The notes under the pieces were generated by a model. It made no database searches and was not told where the DNA came from. It saw nothing but the letters and a program-made list of their open reading frames with translations. 9,157 bases of DNA from Acidobacteriota bacterium. Lineage in GTDB: Bacteria; Acidobacteriota; Blastocatellia; Pyrinomonadales; Pyrinomonadaceae. The stretch's first letter is position 1. Each line of letters begins with the position of its first letter. This document shows, in pieces, positions 6,297 to 9,157 of the stretch. The position numbers and the translations under genes are program-made. The stretch covers positions 1 through 9,157 of the forward strand of contig JADYZI010000169.1 of NCBI GenBank assembly GCA_020853255.1. The letters are read 5' to 3'.

Positions 6297-7915
6297 TGAA
6301 CGATGTAGATCAGTCTGACGAGTTTCTTGAGAGCCTGTCGCAGGCGGTGAGCCTCACCGTACTCGAACTTGATGCAAACCCACGAAAACTTATCCCTGCC
6401 TTCCTTCTCGCCAATCTTATGTCGCCGGCTCTGTGGAAATGGCGAGACGAAAAACGCGCAACAAACGAGAATGGAGATCCCTATAGCACCAAGAATCGTC
6501 TGAATCAGATCCAACGATTCTTCCACCGCTACACCTTCACCAATTTGCACGATCAGCCCGGCGGCGATCCATGGGGACTGATCAATTTCGAAGACGAGGA
6601 ACAAAGGTTGGGCGAAGCGTTTGTTCGAACAATCCGCGGGGAATACGATGCAACGCTGCGACAACTGCGTCGCGAGAACCCGGAATCGCAGTTCGGCCAG
6701 ATCGTGGAGCAACGGTACTACGAAGAAGGCTTCTTCCCCAGACTGAAAAACGAAACGCTCGAAGTGATGAACGCGTTCGCCCCGACGAACGAACACGGCA
6801 AAGCGTCGGGCAAGTGCGCGGGACTGGCAATGCTATGGGCTGCGGCGTTAGTCGTCTGGGGTCGTTTCCCGCTCGACAGGGTCGTGATCACCGGCAACCG
6901 CGCGCACATCTTCGTCTATCTCGACGTTGAAGAGGGACATTTGCTGAACAATACGAAATGGTTCAGCACCACGCGGATCAATAACCAATCGGAGCTATCC
7001 GATTTCGTCCGGGCCGTCGCTTCGGGGCCGGAGACGACGTTTTTCTATGATCCATCGGTCGGCATGTGCCATTGCATTTCGCGCACCTCACAGATCCCGC
7101 ACCATAAGGTAAGCAATATTTATTCCCGAATAAGCAATTTCGTCTCGAACCCGTTGAAGCATCCAGACCCCGATCAGATCCGGTACATCGAACCGTCGCA
7201 CGCGATCCCCGATCCGCTGGATTACGAATCGGCCGCAGATTACCAAGCTGCGATCCACGATCTCGCACGCGAGTATCCAGGTTCGACCTTCGAATACGGC
7301 CTTTACGCTTACAGGAGCCTAAAAGTCCGTGAGCCGGAGGTTTACGTTCGTGCCGCCATGCGGGAACCGAACACTGCCCGATTGGCTGCGAGAATTACGA
7401 GTCTCGATGATGCTTTGACGATAGTACATAACATAAAGGGAACCGCTTCGATTTTTGGCAGCCGCGATCGCATCGCGATGCCTGACGAAGTTCTCCATTT
7501 CAAAACCGGTCACGAGGCGGACAAAGCGTTACTTCTTTACACGCTGCTTCAACAGTCCATATTGGCCGATCCGACCAATACGATTCTCCTGACAAAGAAT
7601 CACAGCCTTGTTATGGTGAACGGCCGTGCAGTCTATCCGGAGGTTTACGCTGCCCAAATCGCCGAAGACGCGAAGTTCGCCTCGGTCGGGACATCAATCG
7701 AAGCTGCTTGGCCGGATATGCTGAAGTCAACGATCACCTGCCCAAGCTGCGGTTTTCTAAAGGCTGAAGAAATGCCTACAAACGCTTGCGTATTCTTCTA
7801 CGAATGTACAAACTGCCGGAAACTACTCAGGCCTCTACAAGGTGACTGTTGCGTGTATTGTTCTTACGGAACCGTGGAGTGCCCGCCAAAGACGAGCGGT
7901 GCAAGTTGCTGTTGA
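6296..7915 (+). CDS. transglutaminase-like protein fused to a GDCCVxC cysteine-rich domain
   Basis: A 539-residue protein, apparently cytoplasmic (no signal peptide or membrane helix). I recognise the last 60 residues as the GDCCVxC domain: CPxC and CxxC zinc-ribbon pairs (Cys482, 485, 504, 507), then GDCCVYCSYG (Cys518, 519, 522), CPP, and a terminal Cys-Cys. In all there are 11 cysteines in 60 residues. This domain usually occurs alone, as about 70 residues beside mercury-resistance genes, and some members carry selenocysteine. The rest looks transglutaminase/cysteine-peptidase-like: Cys174 (SGKCAGLAMLW), His204 (RAHIFVYL) and Asn219 could form a triad. A second such segment (TGHEADKALLLYTLL, about 416-430) lacks the cysteine. 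An in-frame ATG at 7718 could start the C-terminal domain separately, but has no clear ribosome site. ATG 6296 overlaps the merC stop (TGATG). Function of the large part is unknown. Confidence 0.78.
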   Translation: MNDVDQSDEFLESLSQAVSLTVLELDANPRKLIPAFLLANLMSPALWKWRDEKRATNENGDPYSTKNRLNQIQRFFHRYTFTNLHDQPGGDPWGLINFEDEEQRLGEAFVRTIRGEYDATLRQLRRENPESQFGQIVEQRYYEEGFFPRLKNETLEVMNAFAPTNEHGKASGKCAGLAMLWAAALVVWGRFPLDRVVITGNRAHIFVYLDVEEGHLLNNTKWFSTTRINNQSELSDFVRAVASGPETTFFYDPSVGMCHCISRTSQIPHHKVSNIYSRISNFVSNPLKHPDPDQIRYIEPSHAIPDPLDYESAADYQAAIHDLAREYPGSTFEYGLYAYRSLKVREPEVYVRAAMREPNTARLAARITSLDDALTIVHNIKGTASIFGSRDRIAMPDEVLHFKTGHEADKALLLYTLLQQSILADPTNTILLTKNHSLVMVNGRAVYPEVYAAQIAEDAKFASVGTSIEAAWPDMLKSTITCPSCGFLKAEEMPTNACVFFYECTNCRKLLRPLQGDCCVYCSYGTVECPPKTSGASCC

Positions 7916-7923
7916 GAGGTGTT

Positions 7924-8496
7924 ATGACAAGACGAACATACATCAAGATCGGAGTTGTTGCCGCATTGGTTCTCGGCTTTGCAGCGATCGCTGCTTATCA
8001 GTTCCGAGGAGGCAGCGAATACTCATCAAACATCGCGGACGTAAAGCGCGACTTCAACCGTGATAAGGGCAAGGTTCGGCTCGTGACACTTTTATCGCCT
8101 ACTTGAGGAAAGTGTCTATACGGCGCAGCCGAAATCCGCCAGGTCTTGGCGGACTTAACAGGAAAAGATGTAAAGGTTTACTCGGTCTGGGTTCCGATCC
8201 TTCCCAGTGACGCAAAATTTACTGTTGGCCGAGCGACGAAGACGCTTGAGGAATCGCGCGTCTCGCACTATTGGGACGGCGACAGCGTTTTGGTCCAGGG
8301 ATACGCTCCCGTGCTCGGGATCGAAGGTGACGCCTGGGATGTTTATCTGCTTTACGACGAGAACGCCGAATGGGGCGACATGCCGCCGAAACCGACCTAC
8401 TGGCAAGAGCAGCTCGGGATTTCCGAAGAAACTCAGCTTGACCGCGCGAAGCTTACAGCCGAGATAAATAAGCTGTTGGCAAAGGATACTAAGTAG
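7924..8496 (+). CDS. membrane-anchored thioredoxin-like selenoprotein (UGA = Sec at residue 61)
   Basis: One reading frame of 190 residues containing an in-frame TGA at 8104-8106, read here as selenocysteine. Residues 7-25 are a hydrophobic signal or membrane anchor, so the domain should face the periplasm. The anchor is followed by a strand (VRLVTLLSPT), then Sec61-Gly-Lys-Cys64 and a helix (YGAAEIRQVLADL). This is the strand-CxxC-helix start of a thioredoxin fold with Sec in place of the first Cys. The frame and family-like sequence continue without break after the TGA to a stop at 8496, with VYSVWVPILP and WDVYLLY blocks. A SECIS hairpin lies at 8135-8153. AGAGG at 7915-7919 precedes ATG 7924. 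Without Sec decoding it would give a 60-residue stub and a remnant whose only start, TTG 8146, lies in the SECIS loop. A UGKC redox pair could reduce disulfides or bind Hg(II) tightly. The role is inferred. Confidence 0.87.
8135..8153 (+). promoter_or_regulatory. bacterial SECIS hairpin of the selenoprotein mRNA
   Basis: TCCGCCA (8135-8141) pairs perfectly with TGGCGGA (8147-8153) around the loop GGTCT (8142-8146). The stem can extend by two A-T pairs beyond an A/C mismatch. The loop with its closing A reads AGGUCU, the same as the apical loop of the E. coli fdhF SECIS, where G and U contact SelB. The loop starts 35 bases after the UGA, near the upper end of the usual bacterial range. A second small hairpin, CGGC-GCA-GCCG (8121-8131), lies between UGA and SECIS. 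Confidence 0.83.
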
Positions 8497-8500
8497 CGGT

Positions 8501-8845
8501 ATGAAGACAGCTCACACGCTCGCCAGCATACTGATAGTTGCACTCGGACTGCTTCACTGCAGTTTTACGTTCGTCAACTATCACGGGCTGTCCTTTGATG
8601 CGGCGTGGTTTCTAGGTACTGGGGTCGCGATTGTTCTCGCTGGCTTCATGAACATCGCAATGCTTCGCGACGGCGGCAGAGATACCGTCATTTGGACTAT
8701 GGCGTTGATCACGAACGTCCTATTCCTTCTCGGCTTCGGCGCAGCGACATATATGATGCGTCAGCCCCAAGTCTTCGTCGGAGCAGGCCTGTTTCTTGCC
8801 ACCACGATCTATTCGTTCGTAATAAAACCCGAGCCGGAGAGCTAG
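8501..8845 (+). CDS. four-helix membrane protein of unknown function
   Basis: A 114-residue hydrophobic protein with four predicted membrane helices (about 5-25, 34-54, 62-82 and 88-107), short loops and a charged C-terminus (KPEPES). His19-Cys20 in the first helix are the only obvious thiol or metal-binding candidates. It starts 4 bases after the selenoprotein stop with no clear ribosome site, so it is probably translationally coupled and is the last gene of the MerR-controlled operon. I do not recognise a named family. Small four-helix proteins of this kind can be electron carriers (DoxX-like) or transporters, but nothing here decides that. A membrane partner for the periplasmic selenoprotein, for example to re-reduce it, is possible by context only. 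Confidence 0.75.
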   Translation: MKTAHTLASILIVALGLLHCSFTFVNYHGLSFDAAWFLGTGVAIVLAGFMNIAMLRDGGRDTVIWTMALITNVLFLLGFGAATYMMRQPQVFVGAGLFLATTIYSFVIKPEPES

Positions 8846-8893
8846 CTCTAGTCCAGGCTTGCCGATTCGATCATTTCGACCTCGCGACACTCG

Positions 8894-8920
8894 TTGAACA
8901 GATCTAATTCGATCTATACT
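8894..8920 (+). promoter_or_regulatory. possible outward-facing promoter near the right end
   Basis: TTGAAC (8894-8899) and TATACT (8915-8920) resemble -35 and -10 boxes, but the 15-base spacer is short. Transcription would start near 8927, just before the palindrome at 8929, and run out of the right end. In the integrated form it would enter the 3' half of the broken host gene; in a circle it would enter tnpA. Only sequence resemblance supports this. Confidence 0.3.
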
Positions 8921-8928
8921 GGAGTTCT

Positions 8929-8980
8929 TACGGGTTTTGGAGCAAGCCTCGCCTACGGCTCGGCCTGCTCCAAGCCCGTA
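8929..8980 (+). repeat. 52-nt imperfect palindrome (large hairpin) inside the right end
   Basis: Arms TACGGG (8929-8934) with CCCGTA (8975-8980), TTGGAGCA (8937-8944) with TGCTCCAA (8966-8973), GCC (8946-8948) with GGC (8962-8964), and an inner GCC/GGC pair around a 3-base loop form one long stem with small mismatches. It follows the last operon gene by about 80 bases. Neither strand has a T-run after it, so it is not a standard intrinsic terminator, though it could stop or stabilise the operon transcript. The gap 8846-9012 holds nothing else except the possible promoter. Confidence 0.7.
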
Positions 8981-9012
8981 GAGGATTAACAAAAAATTAC
9001 GCCTGATTCTCC

Positions 9013-9025
9013 AGACTGTAGATAA
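9013..9025 (-). repeat. right terminal inverted repeat
   Basis: AGACTGTAGATAA is the exact reverse complement of the left end at 461-473 and lies directly next to the right core. The symmetry of arm and core at both ends fixes the element boundary to the base. Confidence 0.85.
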
Positions 9026-9031
9026 CTGGTT
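9026..9031 (+). other. right crossover core (attR), CTGGTT
   Basis: It matches the left core CCGGCT at four of six positions, both differences being C/T at third-codon positions of Pro and Gly. The next bases, GC TAC GTT CCG, resume the host gene in frame. One of the two cores was probably brought from the element's previous site, as seen in Tn554. Confidence 0.7.
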
Positions 9032-9157
9032 GCTACGTTCCGCAGACCCACGAACGTGGGAATGGCACTCTTGTTTCGATCACCACAGTAGTCAGCGAAA
9101 TCGTCAGAAATCAGGTCAACAATGACGGCGTAACAATTCTCGGCGGAGAACCGTTTG
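9026..9157 (+). pseudogene. 3' part of the interrupted radical-SAM (NrdG-like) gene, runs off the window
   Basis: The frame resumes with Gly-Cys-Tyr-Val-Pro, giving the third cluster cysteine (TGC at 9031-9033), and runs through DGVTILGGEPF to the window edge. GGEPF is the S-adenosylmethionine-binding motif of radical-SAM proteins and sits at the same distance from the cysteine as in the intact paralogue at 3711-4403 (about 20 of 43 residues identical). Joined to 142-460 through one core it makes one continuous protein. There is no start codon or ribosome site near the junction, so as it stands this half is unlikely to be translated. Confidence 0.85.

Larger units (their letters stand above)
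461..9025 (+). mobile_element. Tn554-like transposon with radical-SAM gene and thiol/metal-response cargo
   Basis: An 8,565-bp element bounded by perfect 13-bp inverted repeats and by two related 6-bp cores in the flanks. It starts with tnpA-tnpB, two tyrosine recombinases in ATGA-overlapping order, which is the Tn554 arrangement. Tn554 inserts at one site in radC without target duplication. This element appears to use the same strategy in a radical-SAM gene, at the DNA encoding its iron-sulfur cysteines. Cargo includes a target-gene paralogue, two VOC proteins, a ynfA relic and a MerR-controlled operon with a selenoprotein. Both ends and the interrupted host gene are visible, so the boundaries are well supported. 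Confidence 0.88.

Noticed and set aside
7913..7927. TGA at 7913-7915 after the terminal Cys-Cys read as another selenocysteine
   Set aside because: Read-through gives only three more residues before the next stop, no SECIS-like hairpin is visible downstream, and the next gene's ribosome site starts there.
8146..8496. A separate small gene starting at TTG 8146
   Set aside because: It is the same frame as 7924-8103, the start lies inside the SECIS loop, there is no ribosome site, and the sequence is a natural continuation past UGA 8104-8106.
455..9031. Target-site duplication as left by a DDE transposase
   Set aside because: The flanking 6-mers are similar, not identical, and only one copy is needed to restore the gene, as expected of tyrosine-recombinase crossover. 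No DDE transposase is present.

Overview
The window holds an apparently complete Tn554-like tyrosine-recombinase transposon (461-9025, 8,565 bp) inserted in a radical-SAM gene. The two halves of that gene lie at the window edges (142-460 and 9026-9157). GC is near 50%. The resistance cargo and inner-membrane proteins suggest a Gram-negative-type bacterium. The in-frame UGA with a SECIS hairpin means the host, or a recent host, makes selenoproteins. I lean weakly towards Acidobacteriota but cannot prove it from this sequence.

Boundaries: the ends are perfect 13-bp inverted repeats (TTATCTACAGTCT at 461-473 and its complement at 9013-9025). Each is directly flanked by a related 6-bp core (CCGGCT at 455-460, CTGGTT at 9026-9031). 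Collapsing the two cores into one rebuilds an uninterrupted Cys-Pro-Gly-Cys-Tyr reading frame. The insertion therefore splits the codon of the third cysteine in the CX3CX2C iron-sulfur motif of the target gene.

Left part (488-4403), mobility operon: tnpA, tnpB and a radical-SAM gene are joined by two ATGA overlaps. This is the Tn554 tnpA-tnpB-tnpC plan, but a full-length paralogue of the disrupted target gene takes the tnpC place. That copy lacks the core sequence at the matching position, so it may be a self-immune replacement for the gene the element destroys.

Middle (4491-5490): two small VOC/glyoxalase-fold genes, then a decayed ynfA remnant on the minus strand, then a MerR-type promoter with a 20-bp spacer.

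Right part (5499-8845), a thiol/metal operon on the plus strand: a MerR regulator with three cysteines, a MerC-like membrane protein, a large protein fusing a transglutaminase-like region to a C-terminal GDCCVxC cysteine-rich domain, a membrane-anchored thioredoxin-like selenoprotein (UGKC motif, UGA at 8104-8106), and a four-helix membrane protein. No merA or merP is present. I infer a mercury or thiophilic-metal response in which uptake is coupled to a selenol/thiol redox or binding module rather than to mercuric reductase.

Right end (8846-9025): no gene, but a possible outward promoter and a 52-nt imperfect palindrome. In an excised circle these would lie upstream of tnpA, which has almost no room for its own promoter in the integrated form.
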